A stretch of 64,000 bases of DNA from an uncultured Oscillospiraceae bacterium (GTDB lineage Bacteria > Bacillota > Clostridia > Oscillospirales > Ruminococcaceae), in assembly GCA_934526065.1 (NCBI GenBank), contig CAKSZX010000003.1, forward strand, positions 124,001 through 188,000. Direction: 5' to 3'. How positions within the stretch are numbered: position 1 is the stretch's first letter; each line of letters begins with the position of its first letter. The translations under genes were made by a program, and so were the position numbers. The notes below the pieces were generated by a model. It was not told the origin of the DNA, ran no database searches, and saw nothing but the letters and a program-made list of their open reading frames with translations. Positions 23,073 through 31,844 of the stretch are shown here, one piece after another.

Positions 23073-23692
23073 TATGCGAATACCTCCTCAAGTTTCTTAG
23101 CAGCATCAAGATTTACAACAAGTGTTCTTGCGTTGATTGTGTCGTAAGCGTTCATTGTTGTTGCCAATGTTGTTTGTACACCCGGAATGTTGCCGGCTGA
23201 CTTAACAACCTTCTCATCTGCAACTGCCTGAACCATCAATGTCTTGCCTGACACACCGATGTTTTTAAGCATCTTAACAACTGCTTTTGTTGAATAATCA
23301 GCGATTGCGTAATCGTTAACGATCACAAGTTTACCCTCTGCAGCTTTGGCAGAAAGTGCTGAGCAAATAGCAAGTCTCTTAACTTTCTTGTTAATTGAGT
23401 AGCTGTAATCACGTGGCTTAGGGCCAAGTGCGATACCGCCGTGTGTCCACTGTGGTGAACGGATAGAACCCTGTCTTGCACGGCCTGTACCCTTCTGTCT
23501 CCAAGGCTTACGGCCACCGCCGCGAACCTCAGCTCTTGTAAGAGTTGACTGAGTACCCTGTCTCTGGTTTGCAAGGAAGTTTACAACTGCTGCGTGCATA
23601 GCTTTTTCGTTCGGTGTAATACCGAATACTGCATCAGAGAGTTCAACTGTGTCGACTGTTGCGCCGTTAATGTCTAAAACATCAAATTTCAT
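23072..23692 (-). CDS. rplD: 50S ribosomal protein L4
   Basis: L4 (206 residues) reaches into the exit tunnel and in some bacteria regulates its own operon. TRAEVRGGGRKPWRQKGTGRARQGSIRSP is the diagnostic loop (roughly residues 53-81). GGGAGG precedes the start; the stop overlaps rplW. Confidence 0.97.
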   Translation of the reverse strand: MKFDVLDINGATVDTVELSDAVFGITPNEKAMHAAVVNFLANQRQGTQSTLTRAEVRGGGRKPWRQKGTGRARQGSIRSPQWTHGGIALGPKPRDYSYSINKKVKRLAICSALSAKAAEGKLVIVNDYAIADYSTKAVVKMLKNIGVSGKTLMVQAVADEKVVKSAGNIPGVQTTLATTMNAYDTINARTLVVNLDAAKKLEEVFA

Positions 23693-23706
23693 TTTCGTTT
23701 CCTCCC

Positions 23707-24339
23707 TTAAGCTTTCACAGTGTCTGTAAGAACTACGATTCCGCCCTTAGCGCCCGGAATAGCACCCTTAACAGCAATGAGATTATTTTCTGCATCAACC
23801 TTTACGATTGCAAGGTTCTGCACTGTAACTCTTTCAGCACCCAAGTGACCAGGCAACTTCTTACCCTTGTAAACTCTTGAAGGTGTTGATGTAGAGCCGT
23901 TTGAACCGGCATGTCTGTGAACAGGGCCTGTACCGTGAGTAGCTCTCAAAGAGTGGCCGTTCCAGCGCTTGATTGTGCCGGCATATCCTTTACCTTTGCT
24001 GATGCCGCAAACGTCAACTTTGTCGCCTGCTGCAAATGTATCAGCTTTGATGATATCGCCAACGTTGATTTCATCAATTGAATCAAAGCGGAATTCCTTC
24101 AAAGTTTTCTTAGGAGCAACGCCCGCTTTTTCAAAATGTCCTTTTGCAGGTTTTGTAAGCTTGTTAGCTTTAACTTCGCCAAAACCTACCTGAACTGCTG
24201 TGTAGCCATCGCTTTCAACAGTCTTCTTCTGTACGACAACACAAGGACCTGCTTCGACTACTGTAACCGGTACTACCATACCGTTTTCGTCAAAAAGCTG
24301 TGTCATACCGATTTTTTTACCGATAATTCCTTTTTGCAT
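23707..24339 (-). CDS. rplC: 50S ribosomal protein L3
   Basis: L3 (210 residues) is one of the first proteins in 50S assembly. MQKGIIGKKIGMTQLFDENG and the central THGTGPVHRHAGSNG loop are diagnostic. It follows rpsJ after a 103-base spacer with potential hairpins. Confidence 0.97.
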   Translation of the reverse strand: MQKGIIGKKIGMTQLFDENGMVVPVTVVEAGPCVVVQKKTVESDGYTAVQVGFGEVKANKLTKPAKGHFEKAGVAPKKTLKEFRFDSIDEINVGDIIKADTFAAGDKVDVCGISKGKGYAGTIKRWNGHSLRATHGTGPVHRHAGSNGSTSTPSRVYKGKKLPGHLGAERVTVQNLAIVKVDAENNLIAVKGAIPGAKGGIVVLTDTVKA

Positions 24340-24365
24340 TATAAATGCCTCCTGTTAGGTTATTG

Positions 24366-24383
24366 GTTGGCCTTTCAGCCAAC
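24366..24383. other. Hairpin in the rpsJ-rplC spacer
   Basis: GTTGGC and GCCAAC (24366-24371 and 24378-24383) form a perfect 6-bp stem. A second short stem (CAAC with GTTG) lies nearby. No T run follows, so this is not a terminator; it may be an RNA processing or regulatory element of the S10 operon. Confidence 0.4.
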
Positions 24384-24442
24384 ATGACTCCAACTTGTGG
24401 TTGAGAGGTTCGCTCTAAATAATGAGTAACTGTTATTATTTA

Positions 24443-24754
24443 TTAGAGCTTAATTTCAATTTCAACGCCTGCCGGAAGTTGCAAGCTTGTAAGAGCTTCA
24501 ACAGTCTTGTTTGTAGGTTTCAAGATGTCAATAACTCTCTTGTGAGTTCTGTTTTCAAACTGTTCACGAGAATCTTTATACTTGTGAACGGCACGGAGAA
24601 TTGTGACAACTTCCTTTTCTGTCGGGAGCGGAATAGGGCCTGAAACTCTTGCACCTGTTCTCTTTGCTGCTTCAACTATTTTGTCAGCGGCTGTATCTAC
24701 CAACTGGTGATCATAACTCTTCAATCTCACTCTGATTTTTTCCTTGACTGCCAT
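24443..24754 (-). CDS. rpsJ: 30S ribosomal protein S10
   Basis: S10 (103 residues) is a 30S head protein and also the NusE antitermination factor. RVRLKSYDHQLVDTAADKIVEAAKRTGA is the family N-terminus. It is the first gene of the superoperon, behind a leader of about 290 bases. Confidence 0.98.
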   Translation of the reverse strand: MAVKEKIRVRLKSYDHQLVDTAADKIVEAAKRTGARVSGPIPLPTEKEVVTILRAVHKYKDSREQFENRTHKRVIDILKPTNKTVEALTSLQLPAGVEIEIKL

Positions 24755-24988
24755 TGTAACGCCTCCTTATAATTTTTTGTTTAGCGGCGGTTTATGAATA
24801 TTGAACACCGTGCCGGGTGTTTCGCATTTCCCCATTAAAAACACCGATTAACCACACACTTGCAGTTACATCGGAACTTTGAGAAAATCTCATCAAGTCG
24901 CATCGTTAACGGCCAGCGGACTGAATTTCAGTCATTCACCCTTTGCATTCAATATTCTATTCGCCCGGTTCAAAGATCGGACATACTC

Positions 24989-25025
24989 AGTGGAAAAACC
25001 CACGAAGCCGTGGCAACCTCCCACT
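24989..25025 (-). promoter_or_regulatory. Structured 5' leader element of the rpsJ operon
   Basis: The region 24755-25373 (619 bases) has no gene; it holds the leader, promoter and upstream terminator of neighbours. About 30 bases after the likely transcription start, a nested stem forms on the minus strand: outer AGTGG/CCACT (25025-25021 with 24993-24989) and inner CCACG/CGTGG (25013-25009 with 25004-25000) capped by a 4-base loop, with unpaired GAGGTTG and GTTTTT between. Further downstream are the palindromes 24919-24933 and 24804-24823. This layout suggests a ribosomal protein leader that could bind an r-protein or a transcription factor. It is not matched here to a named RNA family. Confidence 0.5.
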
Positions 25026-25055
25026 TCATCGCATATCTTTGCAGTCATCTGTACT

Positions 25056-25084
25056 ATAATACTACAAAACCAATTCAAATGCAA
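25056..25084 (-). promoter_or_regulatory. Promoter of the ribosomal superoperon
   Basis: Minus-strand TTGCAT (25084-25079) and TATTAT (25061-25056) are spaced by exactly 17 bases. The start of transcription would lie near 25049, giving a leader of about 290 bases before rpsJ. Confidence 0.75.
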
Positions 25085-25323
25085 GCATTTTTTTATGTTT
25101 TTGTAACTTTGTACACATAACTTATTTTATTGTGATTATTTCGGCAAATTTTGTATATTTTGCCACAATATCATGTCTGATTTTTACAGACAAGATAGAT
25201 TATACCATATCTTTAAAAATTTGCAAGTTTTTTATTAAATTTTATTTTCATTAGGATGAATTATTTCAAAATTCATAAATAAAGTTATATATATTTGCAT
25301 CTCTATTTTTTCAAAATAGGCAA

Positions 25324-25364
25324 ACAATTATAAAACCACAAAGACTGTAAACGGTCCTTGTGGT
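25324..25364 (-). terminator. Terminator after the GT39-type gene
   Basis: An 11-bp stem with one mismatch (25335-25345 with 25354-25364) is followed on the minus strand by TTTTATAATTG. It ends the Nif3-rqcH-glycosyltransferase unit. Confidence 0.88.
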
Positions 25365-25373
25365 TCATAATAA

Positions 25374-26846
25374 TCATTTGTTGAGTTTGTTCATCGCTTC
25401 TTCAATCGCAGGTAATGCAGACATTATAAATATAGGGTAATAATTAAGTAAATATCTTGTGCCGGCTTCCCAAAGCAAAAGAAAAAGTAACATACCAAAA
25501 GAGGCAAGCTGCGCAACAAAATACTTTCTGTTTTTTCTCACAGCTCCCATCGCCATACCTGCAACAATCATTGTAAAAATCAAAATATGATAGCCCTGAA
25601 TTATATTATCATATATGAAATTGTATTTTCCTTGGGAGTTTAAAATATCAATCATAACATTTTGATGCATAGGGGAGTCTGACACAGTATTGGGATAGTC
25701 CAAATTGCCGGAGCCAAAACTGCGAATTGCCTTTTTACCTAAAAATTTTACATAGCCCTTTGCACCCATGCATTCCAACCTTGCTTTCAGCAAAAATTCG
25801 GCAGCCTCTACTTTTTCTTCGTGAGTATCATGTGCCCATACAAAATGGTTGTCACCGGGAGAATGGGTTCCGTCTCCTTGCATTCCCATAGCTATCCACG
25901 CTATATAAGGCGTTTGCATGTCATAGGATTTGTCTTTATCAAGTATGTGTTTATAAATAAATCCGTCAAATATGGCTCCCGCCACCGAAAACCCGACTAT
26001 ACAGCTCAGTACAACAGACAGCATTTTTTTAAATTCAAATTTTAAAATACACCGTACTGCAACGGCAATAACCATTATTGCGACGGAATATTTTATTTTC
26101 ATGCCAAAGCCAATTAGCAGTCCGAACATCCGGCATAGCAAAACTTTTTTCTTCAAGCTGTTTTCTTCTCCCAACAGCAAGTAGAAATACAAAATCACAG
26201 GCGGATACAGCATGGATGTGGTATCGGTATAAAAGATAGAAATATATGTTTGCAACGGCAGACAGAAAAACAATATTAAAATTGCCATAACGGCATTTTT
26301 TGTGCTGTCTATCTTTTTGACCGACAAAAATGTAAACAAATATGTCAAGTCAATACACCGTGCATTAAATACAGATCCGATTACAAAGTAATTTTCAATC
26401 CCAAATTTATGGGCAATTCTAAAAATGAATTGCAAAACAACCGTGATGGGCAAATTGTTGGGGTATTTGTAAAAATAATCAAGATAAGGATCCTCAATCT
26501 TACCGGTTATTGTGTAATTGTAAGCTCCGGTAAATACATTGGCAAAATCCCTTGTAGGGTAGCCTCCCCGCACATTATACAGAAAAATCTGTACAATCGT
26601 CAAAATAACGAAAAATGCTATTCCAAATTTTAAAAGGTTATTTTCTATATATTCAATGTTTCTTTTAACAATTTTATACATAAACGCAAAAATTATGAAC
26701 CACACACCGGCAACCGGCAATACAATATATGGTTTATAATCAAAATATGGGTTCAAAAAAACAATTCCCACTAACAAAGCTGCAAAAGAAGCAAAAAACA
26801 CCCGGTAAAGTATATTCTTAGTAATTGTTTCAAACTTGTTTTCCAT
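25374..26846 (-). CDS. Polytopic membrane glycosyltransferase, GT39/ArnT-like
   Basis: The 490-residue protein has about ten or more hydrophobic segments and the general form of GT-C glycosyltransferases, which move sugars from polyprenyl-phosphate donors on the outer face of the membrane. An extracytoplasmic loop after the second or third segment contains the acidic RDFANVF motif and the KYPNNLP sequence seen in related proteins. A large soluble loop (about 315-400) precedes the last segments. The acceptor is unknown. Its start overlaps the rqcH stop as TAATG, so the two are translated together, an unusual pairing. Confidence 0.75.
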   Translation of the reverse strand: MENKFETITKNILYRVFFASFAALLVGIVFLNPYFDYKPYIVLPVAGVWFIIFAFMYKIVKRNIEYIENNLLKFGIAFFVILTIVQIFLYNVRGGYPTRDFANVFTGAYNYTITGKIEDPYLDYFYKYPNNLPITVVLQFIFRIAHKFGIENYFVIGSVFNARCIDLTYLFTFLSVKKIDSTKNAVMAILILFFCLPLQTYISIFYTDTTSMLYPPVILYFYLLLGEENSLKKKVLLCRMFGLLIGFGMKIKYSVAIMVIAVAVRCILKFEFKKMLSVVLSCIVGFSVAGAIFDGFIYKHILDKDKSYDMQTPYIAWIAMGMQGDGTHSPGDNHFVWAHDTHEEKVEAAEFLLKARLECMGAKGYVKFLGKKAIRSFGSGNLDYPNTVSDSPMHQNVMIDILNSQGKYNFIYDNIIQGYHILIFTMIVAGMAMGAVRKNRKYFVAQLASFGMLLFLLLWEAGTRYLLNYYPIFIMSALPAIEEAMNKLNK

Positions 26847-28582
26847 TATTTTATCCTCTTAAGCCTATCAATAACATCCATATCCGGGGATATATACGCC
26901 GTATTATATGTATCGTAAATAACCATTCCCGGTTTTAAATCATTTGTCTTTTTAATATTTTTTACGAATGTATAGTCGACTTCAACCTTTGCCTGTCCGC
27001 TGTAACTTGAATAATAAGCCGCCAACATAGCCGCCTCATTTTGGGTCTGCACCGGAATATCTCTGCCCTCGCTCATAACAACAACATGGCTGCCAGGGGC
27101 GTTTTTAACATGGAACCACAAGTCCTTGCCTCTGGCGGTTTTCATTGTAAGCTTATCATTTTGCACATTGTTTCGTCCGATTAGTATTAAAAATCCCTCT
27201 GAGGATTCATACCTTATAAAGTCCCGGGGCTTTTGCTTTTTTTCACGGTTTTTATAGTATTTAAGATAACCTGCATCGTGTAACTCACTCCTTATAAGCA
27301 TAAGTTCCGCCTCGGTTTTTGCACTGTTTACGGCGTATTCCACGCTTTTTAAATATTCAAGCTCAATTTCGCCTTTCGCTATCAAATCAGTCAGCACCTT
27401 TACCGCAGTTTGTTTCTTTTTATATTCTTTATAATATTTCTGTGCGTTTTGATTGCCGGTAAGCCTTGGGTCAAGTTTAACGGTTATGGTACTTCCGTCA
27501 TAATAGTTAAACACATCTGCGGTTTTCATTCCCTTTTCGAGATTATGCAAGTTTGCCGTCAGCAGTTCACCGTATATGCGATATTTCTCATTGTCGGTGC
27601 TGTCTGCAAGTTCTTCTTTTCTGGCAATTTGCTTTCTCTGTGTACGGTCTATTAAATTTCCGACCAATTTGTGTAAGTCCTTGCCCTTTTGTCTAAGTCT
27701 CTCTGCCTTGTCCTTGGCGCTGTAATATTCATTGAGCAAATCATTTATGCTGCCAAAGTCTTTTGTTTCAAGGCCGGTGTACTGCAACAGAGGCATAAAG
27801 CTGTATTCTGCCGGCATACCCTGCCGATTATATATGATAGAATACTCCGGCTTTTTGTAATATGCCTTAACTTTTTCCACAGTGTCCTTCACAGTCTGTT
27901 CTTCTTCCAATGTCAAATGATCCCCGTAAGAAGATTCCGTGTTTGAGCGATAGGCAATTTCCCTTGCCAAAACCGCACCCATACCCTGGCTGCACTTTAA
28001 AAACGCCTTGTCAACAGGGCCGTTGAACTTAAATACTTTTTCCAAAACTTCATCACTTTGGCTTATAAGTTTTGGATTACCGGTGTTCGGCGGCAACTTA
28101 TAAGTAAGCCCCGGCAAAAGTTGACGAACCCGTGAAGCGTCTGCGTCAACCCTTTTCATTGCGTCTATGATTTTTCCGTCGCCGCCGATTATAACCAAGT
28201 TTGCGTATCTGCCCATAAGTTCTGCGGCTATGTCAAGATCTATTGTGTCTCCCATTTCGCTGGTGGCCGTAAAAGAGAGCATTATAATTCTTTCCCCCGG
28301 GACGCTTTGGGCACTTACAAACCTTGCTCCCCGGAAATATTTTCTTAAAAGCATGCAAAAAGACGGCGGCACCCGAGGATTTTCAAAATCCTCCTCCGTG
28401 GTGCATATTCTTGCGGAACCGCTCCTTGCCGACAAAAGCAACTTTAAATTTCCGTCCCTTTTGCGCAGGTGAAACACCACCTCGTCCTTTGAGGGTTGGT
28501 GCACCTTATCCACCCTGCTGCCCTGTAATTTTTCGTCAAGCTCTCTTGCCAAAAGAGAAAGCGTAATTGAATCCAATGCCAT
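26846..28582 (-). CDS. rqcH: Rqc2 homologue RqcH
   Basis: RqcH binds stalled, split 50S subunits and recruits tRNA-Ala to add C-terminal alanine tails that mark nascent chains for degradation. Proteins of this family were formerly called fibronectin-binding protein A. The 578-residue product has the NFACT-N domain (about 1-190, with GRYANLVII and SRVRQLLPG), helical and coiled-coil parts (about 190-440) and the NFACT-R domain (about 450-560, with GKDLWFHVKNAPGSHVVV). Length and order match the family. It is in a unit with the Nif3-like gene upstream. Confidence 0.94.
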   Translation of the reverse strand: MALDSITLSLLARELDEKLQGSRVDKVHQPSKDEVVFHLRKRDGNLKLLLSARSGSARICTTEEDFENPRVPPSFCMLLRKYFRGARFVSAQSVPGERIIMLSFTATSEMGDTIDLDIAAELMGRYANLVIIGGDGKIIDAMKRVDADASRVRQLLPGLTYKLPPNTGNPKLISQSDEVLEKVFKFNGPVDKAFLKCSQGMGAVLAREIAYRSNTESSYGDHLTLEEEQTVKDTVEKVKAYYKKPEYSIIYNRQGMPAEYSFMPLLQYTGLETKDFGSINDLLNEYYSAKDKAERLRQKGKDLHKLVGNLIDRTQRKQIARKEELADSTDNEKYRIYGELLTANLHNLEKGMKTADVFNYYDGSTITVKLDPRLTGNQNAQKYYKEYKKKQTAVKVLTDLIAKGEIELEYLKSVEYAVNSAKTEAELMLIRSELHDAGYLKYYKNREKKQKPRDFIRYESSEGFLILIGRNNVQNDKLTMKTARGKDLWFHVKNAPGSHVVVMSEGRDIPVQTQNEAAMLAAYYSSYSGQAKVEVDYTFVKNIKKTNDLKPGMVIYDTYNTAYISPDMDVIDRLKRIK

Positions 28583-28590
28583 ATTTTCAC

Positions 28591-29325
28591 CTAAACACTT
28601 TCTGTAAGGCTCTCGGCCAAATACAGAATTATATTTTCTTCCTTGATTTTTTCTCTTAAAATTTTCGCAAGTGTTTCAACACTTACCATTTCGGACAAAT
28701 CATGTCCCACGGCAACGGTGCTTATACCGATGTTTTTCAGATCAAGCATATCGTGGTATTTGCACTCCCCGGTTAAAAAGCAATCGGCACCGCTTGCAAT
28801 TACCTCATTTTTCATGCCGGAACCGCTGCCGGCGCATATAAATACTTTATTCACATATTTTCCTGCCTGAGTAAAACTCCGCCGGCCGAAAGCATCTTTG
28901 CATCTTTGTGCAAAATCCTTAATATTCACAGGCCGGCAACCGGCCAAAATACCTATGTCAAAATCACGGCTTAAAATTTCAAGTCCTAAAAGTTCCGCCA
29001 TTTTATAGCAAGTGCCGTACCTGTATTTATCAAAATTCGTGTGTGCGCTTATAATGCTTATTCCCTTTTCAATCCGCTTAAATACTATATCACCGCTGTC
29101 TACGGATTTTATAGGTGTAAAAATAACAGGATGATGAGAAACTATGATTTTCGCCTCTGCTTCTTCGGCTTTTAATATTACATCTTCCGTGACATCTAAG
29201 CATACTAAAACCTTTTCGCTTTTCTTCCCCGTGTTTATAAGCAAACCGCTGTTATCCCAATTTTCCTGCCGGGAAAAGGGAACTTCCTCATTTATAATGT
29301 CATATACCAGTTGTGGAGTAACCAT
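28591..29325 (-). CDS. Nif3-like dinuclear metal centre protein (DUF34/YqfO)
   Basis: The 244-residue protein is a short-form Nif3/DUF34 family member. Metal-site segments are visible: the SHHPVIF motif with H64 and H65, AHTNFDKY, and the C-terminal GHDLSE. These proteins often pair with trmK and are sometimes annotated as GTP cyclohydrolase type 2, but that role is not general. It lacks the inserted PII-like domain of the longer YqfO form. rqcH follows after eight bases. Confidence 0.92.
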   Translation of the reverse strand: MVTPQLVYDIINEEVPFSRQENWDNSGLLINTGKKSEKVLVCLDVTEDVILKAEEAEAKIIVSHHPVIFTPIKSVDSGDIVFKRIEKGISIISAHTNFDKYRYGTCYKMAELLGLEILSRDFDIGILAGCRPVNIKDFAQRCKDAFGRRSFTQAGKYVNKVFICAGSGSGMKNEVIASGADCFLTGECKYHDMLDLKNIGISTVAVGHDLSEMVSVETLAKILREKIKEENIILYLAESLTESV

Positions 29326-29380
29326 TTTTATTCTCCTGTCTATTTTGCATTTAACATATTATATCATATATTATAATATA

Positions 29381-29409
29381 AACACAAACAAAAGGCGGCA
29401 AAAGCCGCC
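29381..29409 (-). terminator. Terminator after trmK
   Basis: GGCGGC (29394-29399) pairs with GCCGCC (29404-29409) around an AAAA loop, with a T-rich stretch TTTTGTTTGTGTTT following on the minus strand. It separates trmK from the Nif3-like gene, which family members often have in one operon. AT-rich sequence at 29341-29380 could hold a new promoter. Confidence 0.85.
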
Positions 29410-29416
29410 ACGAAAA

Positions 29417-30112
29417 TCAAATTATATCGGCAATCAGTTTTTCAACTTTGTCTATGGCCCGGGCATAGCTTTCATCTGCCGCCCCAAAAGCCGCCACAAA
29501 ACCGGCCTGCTTATTTTTAAGTCTTGTAAGTACAAGTTCAAAATAACCTTTGGCGCTGTAATCTGTATTTATATATGATTTACCTATGTATATATCAAAA
29601 ACATCTGCCTGCTTTACAACGCCTGTGTATTTTACAAGCATACATGTATAAAACTTGCCGTTTTCCCGTACGGTTTTCTCGGTTGTTATGTCGTATCCGT
29701 TTTCATAGAGATACTTGCGTATATCAAAGCCCCTCTGCGCCGGCAAAAGCACATAATTTATACTCTCGTCCTTTACAAAGTCCGCCCCCTCAAAAACCTT
29801 AGTCATGGTAATTCCGCCCATTCCGGCAATCACCACATGAGTTATCTTTTTATCACTGTTTTCAACACCCTGCAATCCGTCGGTAAGTCTGAAATCCCGC
29901 TTGTCTGAAAGCCCGTTTTCCTCAAACAGTTTAACAGCTTTATTCAAGGGTTTTATATTTATGTCGGTGGCAATAATCTTTTTTGCCCTGCCGGTTTGAA
30001 TAAGATACAGCCCCAATTTTCCGTGGTCGCAACCTACGTCGCAAACTGTATCCCCATTCTTAACAAAAGAGGCAGCCATTAACAAACGGCTGCCTAAGTT
30101 TGTATCTTTCAC
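29417..30112 (-). CDS. trmK: tRNA (adenine(22)-N1)-methyltransferase
   Basis: TrmK methylates A22 in the D arm of some tRNAs. The 231-residue Rossmann methyltransferase has the SAM-binding motif DVGCDHGKL (25-33), an acidic strand end (TDIN) and VVIAGMGGITM, which in this family replaces NPPY. The start is a GTG at 30112, three bases after the DUF1858 stop, giving coupling to that gene. Confidence 0.94.
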   Translation of the reverse strand: MKDTNLGSRLLMAASFVKNGDTVCDVGCDHGKLGLYLIQTGRAKKIIATDINIKPLNKAVKLFEENGLSDKRDFRLTDGLQGVENSDKKITHVVIAGMGGITMTKVFEGADFVKDESINYVLLPAQRGFDIRKYLYENGYDITTEKTVRENGKFYTCMLVKYTGVVKQADVFDIYIGKSYINTDYSAKGYFELVLTRLKNKQAGFVAAFGAADESYARAIDKVEKLIADII

Positions 30113-30115
30113 AAA

Positions 30116-30313
30116 TCAACCTGCAAAATGAGCGTTAAGCTGTTCAACAAGCTCGTCAACATCAACGCCGTGTACCCAACAAGCCTGTTCCAAATTTTCG
30201 CCTCTGGATGCCGGGCAGCCCAAGCAGTGCATACCTATCTGCATGAAGTAAATGGCCGTTGTCGGATCTGCGTCCAAAATTTCGCCCAGATTAGTTTCTT
30301 TTGTAACTACCAT
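30116..30313 (-). CDS. DUF1858 domain protein with CxxC pair
   Basis: This 65-residue protein consists of one DUF1858 domain (ILDADPTTAIYFMQIGMHCLGCP). C30 and C33 form a C-x2-C pair typical of the redox-disulfide type seen near hybrid cluster proteins. A redox or metal role is inferred only from those cysteines. It has its own promoter (30360-30388) and leads the trmK unit. Confidence 0.88.
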   Translation of the reverse strand: MVVTKETNLGEILDADPTTAIYFMQIGMHCLGCPASRGENLEQACWVHGVDVDELVEQLNAHFAG

Positions 30314-30359
30314 AATATATCATTCTCCTTATAGAGTTATTTTAATCCTTACGCCTTGC

Positions 30360-30388
30360 ATTATACCAAAGAGGTTAAAATTATGCAA
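30360..30388 (-). promoter_or_regulatory. Promoter of the DUF1858-trmK unit
   Basis: Minus-strand TTGCAT (30388-30383) and TATAAT (30365-30360) are spaced by 17 bases, about 45 bases before the start codon. Confidence 0.85.
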
Positions 30389-30404
30389 GAGATTTGTAAC
30401 TTAA

Positions 30405-31841
30405 TCACATTTCAAACCAGAATTCGCTGCCCTTGCCCTCTTCGGAATTTACCCCATACTTAAATTTATGGTTTTCAAGTATGGTTTTCACCACCGCAAG
30501 GCCGAGACCCGTACCCTGTTTGCCCTCTTCTTTTCTGGATCGGTAATATCTGTCAAACAGATGTTTCTGATCTTCCCGGCTTATACCGTCGCCGGAATCT
30601 ATAACGCTTACTCTCACCTTGCCGTTTTCCAAAATCCGCAGTTTAACCAAAACGGCGGTTCCCTCCGGCGTGTGAAGAAGAGCGTTTGACACAAAGTTAT
30701 GCATTACCCTTTCTATAAGCTGTGCGTCTGCCATTACATATACAAGCTCCGGGCCCTCGTAAGAAATACTCTTTCCCTCTTTTTTGGCCTTGTCGGAGTA
30801 AATATCCACAATGTCAAGGCACATGTCTGCCATGTTGTACTGTACGATATTCAGCTTGTAAGCACCCCGGCTTAATTTTGTGTAGTCAAGCACGCTGTTT
30901 ACCATTTTTGAAAGCCTGTCGGTTTCGTCAATAATGGTGTTCAACTGCTGTTCTCTTATTTCCTTGTGGTCGCCGGTTATATCCCTTATGGACTCTGCAT
31001 AACCTTTTATTATGGTAAGAGGCGTGCGCAAATCGTGAGTAATGCCGGATACAAGCTCCTTTTGCATCTCCTGGCTGTCCTTTATCTCTTTAACCATGGT
31101 GTTAAAGTCCTCGGCAAGTTGACCGAACTCGTCGTTTGAGTTCTCCGGCACTATTACATCGGCATCGTAGTTGCCTTTTGCAACTTCCTTTGTGGCCTTG
31201 GACAGCTCCATAATAGGCTTAATAAATATCTTTGACGCCACCGCCGAAATAACAAGAGCAAAAAGTATAGTTATAAACGTAACCGTTTTCAACTGCTGGG
31301 TAACTATTCTTATAACCCCGTCTGTCTGAGCAATGCTTGCGGACACAATAACCGTATATTTGTTGTTCCAGTATTTGCCCTGTACGGCCTGTTTGTTGCC
31401 AAAATTATCCGTAAGGGTTCCCACATACCGGCCGATTGTACGGGTTTGATTGCGCAATGACACAGAGGAAACTGTGTTCAGCTTTTTCTGTTCGCTGTAT
31501 ATATTTCCCTTTGCTATCTCCTGTCCCTCTCCGTGAAGCTGGCAACCGTCGCCGATGCCCTCCATAAGCAAAAGTCCGTTGCCGAACTCATCGGCAATTT
31601 CTATACAAAAACTGCCGTTTATGTAGGATTTTATTTTATCCACCGTATCATCGGTTAAATCGCCGTCTGCCCGAGAAAGGGTTTTTATGGTTTTTGACAG
31701 CATAGAAGAAATTTCAGCCTGGGTCATGGCATAGTACATAGGCTTGAAAAACGCAATAGTGCCTATCCAGATTATCATCACACCGGATAGGCATATTGTC
31801 AAAATCAATGCTGTCAGCTTATTTCTTATGCTGATTTTCAT
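30405..31841 (-). CDS. Two-component sensor histidine kinase
   Basis: The 478-residue kinase has a first membrane segment (about 10-31), an extracellular sensor region (about 32-185), a second segment (about 186-207), a HAMP domain (about 208-258), HisKA with the phosphoacceptor H269 in SGITHDLRTPLT, and a HATPase domain (N-box NFVSNALLH, then DSGDGIS and GTGLGLAVV). The signal sensed is unknown. It starts three bases after the response regulator stop and the two form one unit. Confidence 0.95.
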   Translation of the reverse strand: MKISIRNKLTALILTICLSGVMIIWIGTIAFFKPMYYAMTQAEISSMLSKTIKTLSRADGDLTDDTVDKIKSYINGSFCIEIADEFGNGLLLMEGIGDGCQLHGEGQEIAKGNIYSEQKKLNTVSSVSLRNQTRTIGRYVGTLTDNFGNKQAVQGKYWNNKYTVIVSASIAQTDGVIRIVTQQLKTVTFITILFALVISAVASKIFIKPIMELSKATKEVAKGNYDADVIVPENSNDEFGQLAEDFNTMVKEIKDSQEMQKELVSGITHDLRTPLTIIKGYAESIRDITGDHKEIREQQLNTIIDETDRLSKMVNSVLDYTKLSRGAYKLNIVQYNMADMCLDIVDIYSDKAKKEGKSISYEGPELVYVMADAQLIERVMHNFVSNALLHTPEGTAVLVKLRILENGKVRVSVIDSGDGISREDQKHLFDRYYRSRKEEGKQGTGLGLAVVKTILENHKFKYGVNSEEGKGSEFWFEM

Positions 31842-31844
31842 TGA

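Noticed and set aside
24755..25373. tRNA or other structured RNA gene
   Set aside because: No cloverleaf or known RNA motif fits; the structures found agree better with an mRNA leader of rpsJ.
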